Numbered from the stretch's first letter, positions 35,197 through 46,130 are shown. The stretch: 64,000 nucleotides of DNA from Runella aurantiaca (GCF_003339505.1 NZ_QPIW01000007.1:186001-250000); one strand, 5' to 3'. Notes: generated by a model not told the origin, from the letters alone. Numbers and translations: made by a program.

Positions 35197-36075
35197 ATGA
35201 TAGAACTTCCCGTTATAACTTCAGAGCGCAAAAAACGCCCAGATTGGTTAAGAGTAAAATTGCCCGTTGGGCCTGAATACAAAAAAGTCAGGACCATCGT
35301 AGATACCAACAAACTCCACACGATTTGTGAAAGCGGCAATTGCCCAAACATGGGCGAATGCTGGGGAGAAGGAACCGCAACTTTTATGATATTGGGCAAT
35401 GTCTGCACCCGTAGTTGCAGTTTCTGCGCCGTAGCCACTGGCCGCCCCAACGAATACGACGTCGATGAGCCGCGCCGCGTGGCCGAAGCCATCAAAACCA
35501 TGGGGGTTAAACACGCCGTCATTACATCCGTAAACCGTGATGAACTTAAAGACCGTGGGGCCGAAATTTGGCACCAAACGGTGGTTTTGACCAAAGAATT
35601 GAGTCCTTCTACCACAATTGAAACCTTGATTCCTGATACAAAAAGCAACTGGGCAGCCCTACAACGAATGATTTCTGCGGGTCAGGAAGTGGTTTCTCAC
35701 AACGTAGAAACAGTAGCTCGACTTTACCGCGCCGTACGACCGCAAGCCAAATACGAACGCAGTTTGGAGCAAATCCGTCGAACCAAAGACTTTGGCAAAC
35801 GTACTAAATCGGGAATTATGCTCGGCTTGGGCGAAACTCAGGACGAAATGTTTCAGGCCATGGACGATTTGGTGGCGCACGGACTTGATATTTTGACCCT
35901 GGGTCAGTATCTGCAACCCACCCAAATGCACCATGAGGTGATTGAGTGGATTCATCCCGAAATCTTTGCAATGTATCGCGAAGAAGGACTCAAACGCGGC
36001 CTCAAGTACGTCGAATCAGGACCATTGGTCCGATCAAGCTATCACTCAGAACGCCACGTAAATGTGCCGATTTAA
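35197..36075 (+). CDS. lipA: Lipoyl synthase
   Basis: Radical-SAM enzyme that inserts two sulfurs into protein-bound octanoyl groups to make the lipoyl cofactor of 2-oxo acid dehydrogenases. The 292-residue protein has both cluster motifs: [12 protein letters not shown] (auxiliary cluster) near residues 46-57 and CTRSCSFC (radical-SAM CxxxCxxC) near residues 70-77. [19 protein letters not shown] and a C-terminal RSSYHSE, containing the conserved RSSY serine that ligates the auxiliary cluster, complete the pattern. Normal length. Confidence 0.97.
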   Translation: MIELPVITSERKKRPDWLRVKLPVGPEYKKVRTIVDTNKLHTICESGNCPNMGECWGEGTATFMILGNVCTRSCSFCAVATGRPNEYDVDEPRRVAEAIKTMGVKHAVITSVNRDELKDRGAEIWHQTVVLTKELSPSTTIETLIPDTKSNWAALQRMISAGQEVVSHNVETVARLYRAVRPQAKYERSLEQIRRTKDFGKRTKSGIMLGLGETQDEMFQAMDDLVAHGLDILTLGQYLQPTQMHHEVIEWIHPEIFAMYREEGLKRGLKYVESGPLVRSSYHSERHVNVPI

Positions 36076-36156
36076 TATCATTTAAACTGCTCATAAGGTT
36101 TCTGATAACGCCCATCCGCATACTGGCCTTAGAAGGTCATTACGCATAAGTTTTCC

Positions 36157-37314
36157 ATGCAGAAATACGACTTCATCATAGCAGGCGGCGGATTGGCAGG
36201 GCTGAGTTTGGCTTATTACATGAACCAAACCGTGTTGCGCGAAAAATCCATTCTTATTATTGACCAAGACACCAAGACCAAAAATGACCGGACTTGGTGT
36301 TTTTGGGAAAAAGATAATCAAAGTCCATTTGATGGAATAGTGCACCGCAAATGGCAAAAGGTGTTTTTTCACGGCACCAATTTCTCTTCGTCGCTCGACT
36401 TAGGCGATTACTCCTACAAATGGCTGCGCGGAATTGACTTTTATGATTTTGTCAAAGTAGACTTGGCTGGTAATCCAAACATTAAGTTTGTTAACGAGCG
36501 CATCGAACGCCTCAAAGACACACCTGACGGTGGCTTTATCATTACCGACAAAGACCAATATTTGGGCGAATACGTTTTTGACAGTATCAAACCTCTTCGG
36601 CTGGATTTGGACGATTGCCATAACATGCTTCAGCACTTCAAAGGTTGGGAAATCATCACCGACAAACCCGTGTTTGACCCCGAATGTCCCACGATGATGG
36701 ACTATCGGGTAGAACAAAAAGGCATTGGGGTACGATTTATGTACGTATTGCCCGAAAGTCCTACGCGGGCCATGATTGAGTACACGGTTTTTTCAGACAG
36801 CCTCCTCTCTCCCACCGAATACGATTTTGAGCTTCACCAATACATCCGGGATTTTCTCAAAATTGAAAATTTCAGCATAGAACATGAAGAATTCGGCGTG
36901 ATTCCCATGACTGACGAGCCAACACCTCAACACATTGGCCAACACGTAGTTCGGATCGGAACGGCGGGAGGGTACGTGAAGGCATCAACTGGGTATGCTT
37001 TCCAACGTACCCAACGCTTTACGCAGGAGTTGGTGCGTAATCTCGTTACGGTGGGCAAGCCGCTGCACGAGCCCAAGAAGTTTCGACAGCGATTTAAAGA
37101 ACTGCTCGACAGCACTTTGCTGAATGTATTACTCAAAAACCGTGCTTCAGGAAAAGATGTTTTTACGGCTCTTTACAAAAAAAACCCCACGCCCCGCCTC
37201 TTTGCCTTTTTGGACGAAGACACTACCCTCCTAGAAGACCTCAAGATTATGTCAACCGTACCGCTGTGGGCTTTTACGAAAGGGGTTTTTGATGCTTTGC
37301 GAAAACGAATCTAG
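36157..37314 (+). CDS. crtY: Lycopene cyclase family protein (CrtY type)
   Basis: A 385-residue FAD-dependent cyclase that would convert the ends of lycopene to beta rings in carotenoid synthesis. The N-terminal dinucleotide motif FIIAGGGLAGLSLAYYM, the TWCFWEK block near residue 47 and the downstream IGTAGGYVKASTGYAFQRT are typical of the CrtY/CrtL family. No other carotenoid gene is in the window. Its stop codon shares a CTAG palindrome with the stop of the convergent nagB gene. Co-transcription with lipA is possible (gap of 81 bp) but not shown. Confidence 0.88.
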   Translation: MQKYDFIIAGGGLAGLSLAYYMNQTVLREKSILIIDQDTKTKNDRTWCFWEKDNQSPFDGIVHRKWQKVFFHGTNFSSSLDLGDYSYKWLRGIDFYDFVKVDLAGNPNIKFVNERIERLKDTPDGGFIITDKDQYLGEYVFDSIKPLRLDLDDCHNMLQHFKGWEIITDKPVFDPECPTMMDYRVEQKGIGVRFMYVLPESPTRAMIEYTVFSDSLLSPTEYDFELHQYIRDFLKIENFSIEHEEFGVIPMTDEPTPQHIGQHVVRIGTAGGYVKASTGYAFQRTQRFTQELVRNLVTVGKPLHEPKKFRQRFKELLDSTLLNVLLKNRASGKDVFTALYKKNPTPRLFAFLDEDTTLLEDLKIMSTVPLWAFTKGVFDALRKRI

Positions 37315-38024
37315 CTGGCATCAGCCGCTGCATCAACCCACAAATGACCGTTGGAATGCAGTTTCAGGGCCGTTGCAGGCAGGCTTTCGTTGATGGGTTC
37401 TTCCAATACCCGTTTAATAATATCTTTTTTTCGAGGGCCATTTGCCAAAACAATGGCGGTTTTGGCCTCCAAAAAATGCTTTAAACCTACCGTTATGCCT
37501 TGGGTAAGTGGTGTTTCTGACTGGAAGTATTTTTGCCCTACAGAAGCCGTTACCTCTTCCAACTCCGACACGTGCGCGTAGGATTCAAAAGAACTTCCCG
37601 GTTCGTTCAAGCCCAAATGCCCGTTCAAACCAATGCCGACCATGATGATGTCCAGTCCTCCTTTGCTCGCAATAAAGTCATTGACACGTTGGCATTCTGC
37701 TTCTAAATCCGATGCTAAGCCATCAAAAAACGAAACTCGTTCGGGTCTGATTCCCAAAGGTTTAATCAGCGGGGCATCAATGTAAGAACGGCAACTCCCG
37801 GCATTATCGGGGGCAATGCCTACCCACTCATCCAAGGCCACAAACGTTACTTGATCAAAATCGTCAGGCTGCGCGTTGGCCACAATTTTTTGAAACGTCA
37901 ATAAGGGAGTCTCGCCCGAAGCAACACAGATAGTGGCAGTAGGGTGGTTGCGAACATACGCCAATATAAAGTCAGCCGCGTGGGTAGAAAGCGCTTCGTA
38001 GGTAGGAAAAACGTGATAATTCAT
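37311..38024 (-). CDS. nagB: Glucosamine-6-phosphate deaminase family protein
   Basis: Converts glucosamine-6-phosphate to fructose-6-phosphate and ammonia, 237 residues from the ATG at 38024 (an upstream in-frame start adds 13 poor residues). The active-site blocks are FVALDEWVG and MVGIGLNGHLGLNEPGSSF, the latter the NagB signature with its catalytic His. It is shorter than E. coli NagB and lacks the allosteric tail, like many Bacteroidota forms. 6-Phosphogluconolactonase is the nearest alternative, but NGHLGLNEPG favours NagB. The stop overlaps that of the lycopene cyclase gene. Confidence 0.88.
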   Translation of the reverse strand: MNYHVFPTYEALSTHAADFILAYVRNHPTATICVASGETPLLTFQKIVANAQPDDFDQVTFVALDEWVGIAPDNAGSCRSYIDAPLIKPLGIRPERVSFFDGLASDLEAECQRVNDFIASKGGLDIIMVGIGLNGHLGLNEPGSSFESYAHVSELEEVTASVGQKYFQSETPLTQGITVGLKHFLEAKTAIVLANGPRKKDIIKRVLEEPINESLPATALKLHSNGHLWVDAAADAS

Positions 38025-38161
38025 CAGAAAATTGGTTGTTGCTTTTCCTATTATTAGAAACAAATCCGCGCTTTCTACTCATTTTTGCCTAAAAATCTGT
38101 GCCTTCATGTGCATTCGGGTTCTCAAACCCGAACGAAGTGTTCTGGGCCAACCATCAATAA

Positions 38162-38887
38162 TCAGGTTGCTACTCGCAATTTCAATTCTTCAATCAATTC
38201 TTGCACATTCCTTTCGGAAAACAACTTTATTTTTCCTCTCTCGTGAAAAGAACGGCTCAAATCAAATAGCATAATTACCTCATTTTGAGGACGTTCTTCG
38301 TGACGTTTATATTTTTGACTTTTGTACATTTGCGCCCTTGGAGAGTTGAGAAGAATAGACACTTGAAACTCCACACCCGCATAAACGACGGATAAATCAA
38401 TACCGTCAAAATAATCCTGATGCAACGAATAACGTACACGTTCAAATCGGTCTGAAGTCAAACAAAGCACGTAAAAGTGAAAATCCCTCACCAAGGATGG
38501 ATAGCTCCGCAACATTCGGGCTTTTACCGAATCAGCCACAAATGTCTTTGCAGTGCCCCTGATGTACACCTGAACACAGTCACCATCGACGGGGGTAAAA
38601 TGTTGTTTTAGGTAATAATTCCACAACTCCGTTTCATCAGGCAAACGTGATTTGAAGAAAACGAATTTATAAAAAGACAGTGCAAAGGGCGGTAGCCGGG
38701 CTTTTTCTACCGCATGGTCTTTGGGCAGGTTTTCGCCAGAATAGTGCAAATTGGCCACTTGGTCTTCTAGCTCTTTTGTTGTCCATTTTTTTTGTTTGAT
38801 AAGAAGCACCTCCTCTCCTTCAAATCGCACATCAATAGTGCTTTTATCATCAAACAGTTCAGAATTGCCGTACTTTTTATATGACAT
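38162..38887 (-). CDS. Hypothetical protein, possible PD-(D/E)xK-like fold
   Basis: A 241-residue soluble protein with no signal or membrane segment. I do not recognise the family. The stretch YFDGIDLSVVYAGVEFQVSI (residues 159-178) has an Asp, a beta strand, and an E-x-Q, followed by basic residues YKSQKYKRHEE; this spacing resembles the core of some PD-(D/E)xK nuclease-fold proteins, but the match is weak. It lies just downstream of the acyltransferase gene (12 bp gap), so the two are co-transcribed. Confidence 0.5.
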   Translation of the reverse strand: MSYKKYGNSELFDDKSTIDVRFEGEEVLLIKQKKWTTKELEDQVANLHYSGENLPKDHAVEKARLPPFALSFYKFVFFKSRLPDETELWNYYLKQHFTPVDGDCVQVYIRGTAKTFVADSVKARMLRSYPSLVRDFHFYVLCLTSDRFERVRYSLHQDYFDGIDLSVVYAGVEFQVSILLNSPRAQMYKSQKYKRHEERPQNEVIMLFDLSRSFHERGKIKLFSERNVQELIEELKLRVAT

Positions 38888-38898
38888 TTACCAAAGGG

Positions 38899-40074
38899 TT
38901 ATTTTAACCCAAAGACCAAACGCAGGATTTTTACTCGTTTAATAATCAACCAATATAAGCCAACACTTAGCACCAATGACAAAGTGCTTATTACCCAAAA
39001 ACCTCCCCAAACGCCTAAGTCAAGTTTGAGTAAGTAATAGCCCACAGCAACGATAACGGTCTGGTGCAAAACATAAAATGGATAAACGCCTTCGTTGAGT
39101 TTTGGCAAAATAGGATGCGGGCGGTTGAGGTAGTGATGTCCGTATGCAATGGAAGCCAAGACCGAAAACCACGTCAAGCAAAACGAATTTATATCCCAAA
39201 GCAAATCACACCACCAAACATCGTCCCACGCTGGATGATAAAACCGAATCGCGATGTATAAGCTGTACATAATAACGGTGGTACTCAGCGTAGCCCAAGC
39301 ATAAATACGGCGTTGGTTGAGCATCATTTGCCAAAATACGGGGCGACTTACCAGGATATATCCACCCCAAAACAGCAAGAGATTGAAGGTAAAATAGGCC
39401 CAATCGTCGATGAGGGCGTGCGTCTCATCGGGATAAAAATTTTGCAGTATCACCTGACTGATACAAATGACCAAAGCGTACCAAAGCGCCCCCCCCTTAC
39501 GGGCGACTAGGCGTTCTGTCCAGTCCATGAACTTTAAACCGCTGCCTGCTTTCAGCCAACGAAACACGGGAATGCTAACCAGCGAAAACAAAAATAGATA
39601 CGCCACAAACCACAGGTGATGCCAACTAAAACTGCCTTTGGGGTAAGGAATAAAATCAAAAACCGTTCGATAAAAATCACCGTAGCCGTTGAATTGAACA
39701 CCGTTAAATAGGCGTTCGTAATAAATCTGTGGGGGCACGATGACAAACATCCCGAACACCAGCGGCACAAATAACCGCGTAACACGCTCACGGGCATAGC
39801 CATTGTAAGTTCGTTTTTTGAGGGCAAAGTACGTTCCTGCGCCAGAAATGAAAAACAGAAGCGGCATACGCCAATAATGCAGCCAAATCATAATCCACCG
39901 CATGACTTCACTTTTTTCGGCGCTTTTGATGTGCCAATCCCAAGGCACATAAATCATTCCGACGTGATAATAAAGCAAAATAACAATGCAAATCACCCGC
40001 AACCAGTCGAGGTCATAGCGGCGAGTAGCGGAGATAGATGAAGGCGGAGCAGGGGCTGTATGTACGTTTTTCAT
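38899..40074 (-). CDS. Membrane acyltransferase family 3 (OpgC/OafA-like)
   Basis: A 391-residue inner-membrane O-acyltransferase with about ten membrane segments. The first segment carries YDLDWLRVICIVILLYYHVG, in which R and H of the family's R-x10-H type active-site pair can be seen, followed by WRMPLLFFISGAGTYFALKK, typical of acyltransferase family 3. Later, PFYVLHQTVIVAVGYYLLKL is the usual ninth-helix block. It would transfer acyl or succinyl groups to an extracytoplasmic glycan; the target is unknown. Confidence 0.92.
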   Translation of the reverse strand: MKNVHTAPAPPSSISATRRYDLDWLRVICIVILLYYHVGMIYVPWDWHIKSAEKSEVMRWIMIWLHYWRMPLLFFISGAGTYFALKKRTYNGYARERVTRLFVPLVFGMFVIVPPQIYYERLFNGVQFNGYGDFYRTVFDFIPYPKGSFSWHHLWFVAYLFLFSLVSIPVFRWLKAGSGLKFMDWTERLVARKGGALWYALVICISQVILQNFYPDETHALIDDWAYFTFNLLLFWGGYILVSRPVFWQMMLNQRRIYAWATLSTTVIMYSLYIAIRFYHPAWDDVWWCDLLWDINSFCLTWFSVLASIAYGHHYLNRPHPILPKLNEGVYPFYVLHQTVIVAVGYYLLKLDLGVWGGFWVISTLSLVLSVGLYWLIIKRVKILRLVFGLK

Positions 40075-40260
40075 GGTTGTTGTTTTATTTGATGCAAAAC
40101 AACAACCTTACTGGGAATTAAGCCCTATCTGCCGACAAAGTCGAAGTTCGTGCTTATCGGCAAGCACAAAAAATACCCTCCTGATGCAATAGAGGGCATT
40201 TTTAAAATCAACGCTCAATCAACTGCTTATGCAGTCATTCATTACTAACTTAGAAACCAA

Positions 40261-40755
40261 TTACTTTTTTGTAAAATACATGACCTCTTCGGCCGCATTA
40301 GTATTAGAACCGATGTAAAGCCAAAGTTCATTTCCCTCAATTTTAAAGTAGGAAGCCTTTTGAAGATGCTGATAATACGTCTCCTCGGCTTTCATGCTTT
40401 CGGGCGGGCCCGCCATTTCGGTGGTCACCAAATGCTCTTTGTTGACCACGAGCCCTTTTTCTTCATCCAAATTAAAAGCTCCGCCGTACCAATTAACAAA
40501 ACTGCGTCCGCTTATCTGATAGCTAGTATCAGATTGTTTTTTAAATTTCAAGGTTAAGGTATTTTTTAGCTTTGCAGGCAAAGGATTGGCAGCGTAATCT
40601 TTCAAGACCCAGTCGGTTCCATTCAACCAACTGAAGTCCGCCTTCATCCTTGCCATTTGCACGTCCTTAGGCACTTCAATGACAGCGGAAGATTTTTTGC
40701 AGCCACTTATCGTTATTAAAAACGCCAGACAAGAAATTAAAAAGAAAGTTTTCAT
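40261..40755 (-). CDS. Hypothetical lipoprotein
   Basis: A 164-residue lipoprotein starting at the ATG at 40755 (MKTFFLISCLAF), with lipobox ITISGC. The mature part has a lipocalin-like run of short strands (LTLKFKKQSDTSYQISGRSF, YFKIEGNELWLYIGSNTN). I do not recognise a family. It stands alone between divergent and convergent neighbours. Confidence 0.6.
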   Translation of the reverse strand: MKTFFLISCLAFLITISGCKKSSAVIEVPKDVQMARMKADFSWLNGTDWVLKDYAANPLPAKLKNTLTLKFKKQSDTSYQISGRSFVNWYGGAFNLDEEKGLVVNKEHLVTTEMAGPPESMKAEETYYQHLQKASYFKIEGNELWLYIGSNTNAAEEVMYFTKK

Positions 40756-40995
40756 GGGTGCATCGATGGCTAACAACTACGTACAAGACATCTTTTAAAC
40801 CGATTTGGTTGTAATCTACCCTCATTTTTTATGTTTTACAAGCAAATTTTAACAGTTCATTTACAACAAATTACCATTGTATTTCAACAAAAACTCCGTT
40901 TAACGAAACCGAAATTATTATCCTAAAAGAAACAAAATGGCTGTTTTCTATCTTTACAAAATACCTATCTTTAGGTTTTATTACTCAACGCCTAT

Positions 40996-41730
40996 ATGAA
41001 ATTAAAAGTACAAAAAACCACTCTTGCCACCATTAAGCCTTTTCGCTCTTTATTCCTTCAAGAAAACAATTTTCAAATCAGATACAATGCCTGTCATGAA
41101 CGAGGATGGACTGATTCGTACCGATTTACGCTTGGGCAACACACCGTTGGCTATGGCTCTCTCAAAGGCCAAGAGATTCCCGATAGAGATACCATTTTTG
41201 AGTTTTACCTCATTCCCGCATATCGTAAATACGCCGCCGCGTTTTTAGAAGAATTGATTAAAATTTCTAAGGCCATTTACCTTGAATACCAGAGCAATGA
41301 CGCGCTACTTAGCTCGATAGCCTTCGAGTTTGCGCGGGATGTTAATGCACAAGTCATCCTTTTTAAAGACCATTTTGTGACCGACCTCCAACCTCCCGAA
41401 GTGCAGTTTCGCCTTCGCAAGGATGACGACCCGCACGTAGAATGTTCGGGAACTTACGTGTTGGAGTACCAACAAAAAGTGGTAGCTACGGGTGGAATCA
41501 TGCTACATTATAATGTTCCTTTTGCCGATGTATTTATGGAAGTTACAGAAAATCAACGAGAAAAGGGTCTGGGCAGCTATCTGATTCAAGAACTGAAAAG
41601 AGAGTGTTATCAACAGGGAAGAGTTCCGGCAGCTCGTTGTGCACTCGCCAACAAAGCGTCAAAAGCGGCGCTGCTCAAAGCGGGTTTTAAAGTAGCAGGA
41701 TTTATGCTTTTGGGGACTATAAAAAATTAA
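40996..41730 (+). CDS. GNAT family N-acetyltransferase (two-domain)
   Basis: A 244-residue acetyltransferase. The first half is a divergent domain (EFYLIPAYRKYAAAFLEEL) and the second carries the acetyl-CoA motif as MEVTENQREKGLGSYLIQEL near residue 190, followed by AARCALANKASKAALLKAGF. The substrate is unknown. Two TATCTTTA boxes (40949-40956 and 40966-40973) precede it and may serve as -7 elements. Its TAA stop shares a TTAA palindrome with the stop of the convergent AraC gene. Confidence 0.82.
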   Translation: MKLKVQKTTLATIKPFRSLFLQENNFQIRYNACHERGWTDSYRFTLGQHTVGYGSLKGQEIPDRDTIFEFYLIPAYRKYAAAFLEELIKISKAIYLEYQSNDALLSSIAFEFARDVNAQVILFKDHFVTDLQPPEVQFRLRKDDDPHVECSGTYVLEYQQKVVATGGIMLHYNVPFADVFMEVTENQREKGLGSYLIQELKRECYQQGRVPAARCALANKASKAALLKAGFKVAGFMLLGTIKN

Positions 41731-42884
41731 TTATTTGCCCGAAACTGCGCGGGTGTTTTGCCCGTAATGCGTTTAAACGCCGTATGGAACGCCGACGTAG
41801 AATTATACCCAACACGCTCCGCAATCTCGTCGATTTTGAGGTGAGAAAGTGCTTTGTCAGCCAATAGCATTTTGGCCTCATCTACGCGGTACGTCGCCAT
41901 CAAATCAAAAAAAGATTGATTAAGCCGGTCGTTGAGCACTTGCGAAAGATGATGCTGCGAAACCGAGAGCCGTTGGGCCAGTTTAGGAAGGGTAATGTCG
42001 TTTTCGAGGTAGGGTTTTTCTTCCTTTAAATAGGTTTGCAATTTTTGCAGAATTGTTTCACCATAATCGTCAGAAAGAGAGGACTTTTCGTACTTTTTTT
42101 TGATTTCAGCGCCCGCAGATTCCACCTTGAACAGCACCGAATGATTGATCAATAAATAACTCGTGAGGTAAATGTAAAAAGTGGTTAAACTCCCCAGAAT
42201 ATAATCTCCTAAATCTTGTTTAAAGTTGAGTTTTACCACCACAAAAACAATCGGGAACAAGAAAATAAGCAAGTTAAAGTTCCGTAGTTGGGTCAAAGGC
42301 ACAACTCGGTGAAGGGTAAAAAAAGGCGTATCGTTTTTTTTAAAAGCCCCGTAAATTTCTTTTAATGACAGAGCCATGTAAACGGCCATGCTCACCAATG
42401 TCAAATCATTCACATGGTCGCGCAAATAGAGTGGATCTTCGGGAAGCCAATATGTAAACGTGCGGAAAGGCAACTCTGGGTGCCACGCGCTGATGTATGA
42501 ATTGTATTTATAATCTAATGACTGGAACTGCCAAAATACCGAATAAACGCACCAAAACGCGAAGGGAATCAGATGCCAACGCCAACCTTTGGGCAAGTGG
42601 CCGTGCAGGCGGGTATATCCGAAAAAGTAGGGCAAAAGCGCCAGTAAAAAGTTGGTTGGCTCCGCAAAATTATCTGCCCACAGAAATTGAAACTGATAAT
42701 TGGAATAACATAAAAATACCTCAAGAATCGCCGCCGAAAAAGCCAACATTGTCCAGCCCATCATTCGGTTTGACACGCTCTTGGCGCGGGTTCCAGTCAG
42801 AAAAAGCCCTCCCAACAAGACGCCCTGCACAACGCCTAATAAAATCACAATGGCAAAAAAATCAATGCGAATAGGCACAGGCAT
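41727..42884 (-). CDS. AraC family regulator with N-terminal seven-helix membrane domain
   Basis: A 385-residue protein. Residues 1-235 hold about seven membrane helices (for example FFAIVILLGVVQGVLLGGLF, NFLLALLPYFFGYTRL, LLIFLFPIVFVVVKLNF), an organisation frequent in Bacteroidota sensor-regulators. The last 100 residues are an AraC DNA-binding domain with LPKLAQRLSVSQHHLSQVLN and IAERVGYNSTSAFHTAFKRI, then TGKTPAQFR. It probably senses a membrane-accessible ligand and acts without a kinase. No target is obvious nearby. Confidence 0.9.
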   Translation of the reverse strand: MPVPIRIDFFAIVILLGVVQGVLLGGLFLTGTRAKSVSNRMMGWTMLAFSAAILEVFLCYSNYQFQFLWADNFAEPTNFLLALLPYFFGYTRLHGHLPKGWRWHLIPFAFWCVYSVFWQFQSLDYKYNSYISAWHPELPFRTFTYWLPEDPLYLRDHVNDLTLVSMAVYMALSLKEIYGAFKKNDTPFFTLHRVVPLTQLRNFNLLIFLFPIVFVVVKLNFKQDLGDYILGSLTTFYIYLTSYLLINHSVLFKVESAGAEIKKKYEKSSLSDDYGETILQKLQTYLKEEKPYLENDITLPKLAQRLSVSQHHLSQVLNDRLNQSFFDLMATYRVDEAKMLLADKALSHLKIDEIAERVGYNSTSAFHTAFKRITGKTPAQFRANN

Positions 42885-42908
42885 AGGTGCAGAGGAATTA
42901 AGGGAAGA

Positions 42909-43009
42909 AACAGAAAAACCGTAAAATGTTAAACCGAAAAAGTGAAACTTACACAGTGTGACTTTCTTACTTTATCATTTTACATTTACCATTTTTCGGT
43001 TTTTCTGTT
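42909..43009 (-). terminator. Imperfect 20-bp inverted repeat after pgi
   Basis: Positions 42909-42928 pair with 42990-43009 with one mismatch, enclosing 61 nt. An inner arm, AAACCGAAAAA (42931-42941), can pair with the same right arm instead (42992-43002). It lies just past the pgi stop and the minus strand is T-rich after the stem, so termination of pgi is likely; the alternative pairing is unexplained. Confidence 0.5.
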
Positions 43010-43025
43010 AAGTAGTTCATCAACG

Positions 43026-44690
<1,665 letters not shown>

Positions 44691-44701
44691 TTATGAATAT
44701 G

Positions 44702-44709
44702 CAAAAGTA
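44702..44709 (-). promoter_or_regulatory. -7 box (TACTTTTG) of pgi
   Basis: Exact TAnnTTTG match on the minus strand, 27-34 bp before the pgi ATG. The -33 element is not evident. Confidence 0.5.
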
Positions 44710-44959
44710 GGATTTTCGACGGCTTCCCGCACATTTTGGTCACATAAAGTGTATTTTGAAGCAAAACACTTTGATTTTTTACGTTATCAAGGGCAATTTC
44801 TCAGGATAGGTTGCCTGTGTAGGCGGTTTTGAGAAATCGCCAGTACAAAGACTTAATATTTTATTGAATAATACCTAAACCCACCCAACACAACGGCAAA
44901 GACTTAATAAAAGTCTTAGAATCAGCATTGGCGAAGTAACAAAGCTGCCTATTTGATGC

Positions 44960-44967
44960 TACATTTG
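44960..44967 (+). promoter_or_regulatory. -7 box (TACATTTG) of the DUF2071 gene
   Basis: Exact TAnnTTTG match 45 bp before the ATG at 45012; no clear -33 TTTG at the right distance. Confidence 0.45.
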
Positions 44968-45011
44968 CCTTCGCCCACGTTTTAAAAACTTCTCAAAAAC
45001 AGCAAACAATC

Positions 45012-45725
45012 ATGCTCACTTCGTTTCTCACTGCCGAATGGCGCAAATTGGCAATGGTCAATTATAGCGTCTCCCCCGATTTGCTGCAACCTTTCGTCCC
45101 CAAACATACCGAACTAGATTTGTTTGAAGGCGAATGTTTTGTGAGTTTGATTGGCTTCTTATTCGATAAAGTGAGCCTTTTGGGCGTTCCGATACCCTTT
45201 CATACCACCTTTGAGGAAGTCAATTTGCGGTTTTACGTCAAACACCGCACAAAAGAGGGTCAATGGAAACGGGGCGTTACGTTTGTGAAGGAAATTGTCC
45301 CAAAATACGCCGTCAGTTGGGTAGCCAACGTCGTATATAATGAGCCTTATGTCACTCTGCCCATGCGTCACGAATGGCAAACCGCCAATGAGCAACTAAG
45401 GGTAAGTTACGAATGGAAACAAAAGGAATGGAACCGTCTGGAACTTCTAGCCGACGCTACGTCCATTCCGCTTGCGGCAGGAAGTTTGGAAGAATTTATC
45501 ACCGAGCATTATTGGGGATATACAAAATATGACAACTTCACCACGTACGAGTACGGCGTTGAGCATCCGCGTTGGGAAGTCTATCCCGTCAAAACGCATA
45601 TTGTCGATGTGAATTTTGAGGCAGTGTACGGGCATGATTTTGGGTTTCTTTCCCATCAATCTCCCCATTCTGCGCTGTTGGCCGAAGGTTCAGCCATCGT
45701 CGTTAAGTCAGCACAAAAACTGTAA
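45012..45725 (+). CDS. DUF2071 (YqjF-like) protein
   Basis: A 237-residue soluble protein of the DUF2071 family. The typical order is seen: WRKLAMVNYSVSPDLLQPFV at the start, LDLFEGECFVSLIGFLFDKV, then NLRFYVKHRTKEGQWKRGVT, and a C-terminal YGVEHPRWEVYP. The family adopts an acetoacetate-decarboxylase-like fold, but its activity is not established. The tiny Cys-rich gene at 45744 converges on it from 18 bp away. Confidence 0.85.
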   Translation: MLTSFLTAEWRKLAMVNYSVSPDLLQPFVPKHTELDLFEGECFVSLIGFLFDKVSLLGVPIPFHTTFEEVNLRFYVKHRTKEGQWKRGVTFVKEIVPKYAVSWVANVVYNEPYVTLPMRHEWQTANEQLRVSYEWKQKEWNRLELLADATSIPLAAGSLEEFITEHYWGYTKYDNFTTYEYGVEHPRWEVYPVKTHIVDVNFEAVYGHDFGFLSHQSPHSALLAEGSAIVVKSAQKL

Positions 45726-45743
45726 CTACTTAGCTTCTATTTA

Positions 45744-45908
45744 CTAGTCCACTTTAGGGCATTTTTTGCAGTGCTTACCCTTCTTTTTGTAGGCTTTACA
45801 GCATTTTTTCAGGTCGCAGGCAAACGCACAGCCTATGAATGAGTTCTTCGTAAAAAACTTTTCTTCGGTTTCAACAAGTGAGCAAGCAGATACTTCTGAG
45901 AGGTTCAT
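45744..45908 (-). CDS. Small cysteine- and lysine-rich protein (54 residues)
   Basis: A short gene running ATG (45906-45908) to TAG. The product begins MNLSEVSACSLVETEEKFFT and its second half, CAFACDLKKCCKAYKKKGK followed by HCKKCPKVD, holds seven Cys and many Lys. The spacing CxxxC, CC and CxxC suggests metal or iron-sulfur binding, or disulfides. It is supported by a complete Bacteroidota promoter 29 bp upstream (45937-45966) and by strongly biased composition. The function is unknown. Confidence 0.7.
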   Translation of the reverse strand: MNLSEVSACSLVETEEKFFTKNSFIGCAFACDLKKCCKAYKKKGKHCKKCPKVD

Positions 45909-45936
45909 TGTGGTTTTGATGTTTCTAATACTAACG

Positions 45937-45966
45937 CAAAAGTAGTTTATTTAGATTAAATACAAA
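45937..45966 (-). promoter_or_regulatory. Promoter of the small Cys-rich gene
   Basis: On the minus strand: TTTG (45963-45966), an 18-bp spacer and TACTTTTG (45937-45944), an exact TAnnTTTG. The start site would be near 45931, giving a leader of about 23 nt. Confidence 0.65.
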
Positions 45967-46130
45967 CAAGAAAATTATCATTTTTTTTCTCACGTACATT
46001 AGTTTTGGCTCAAAATTAGCGAGAAAGATGCCTTTTAAAATGACAAAAATCATCAAAAAATGGGCTTAAAGCTGTTTTTTATGCGCATCTCTACCGTTCT
46101 TTGTAAAACGCAAAATCACTTATAAAACTC

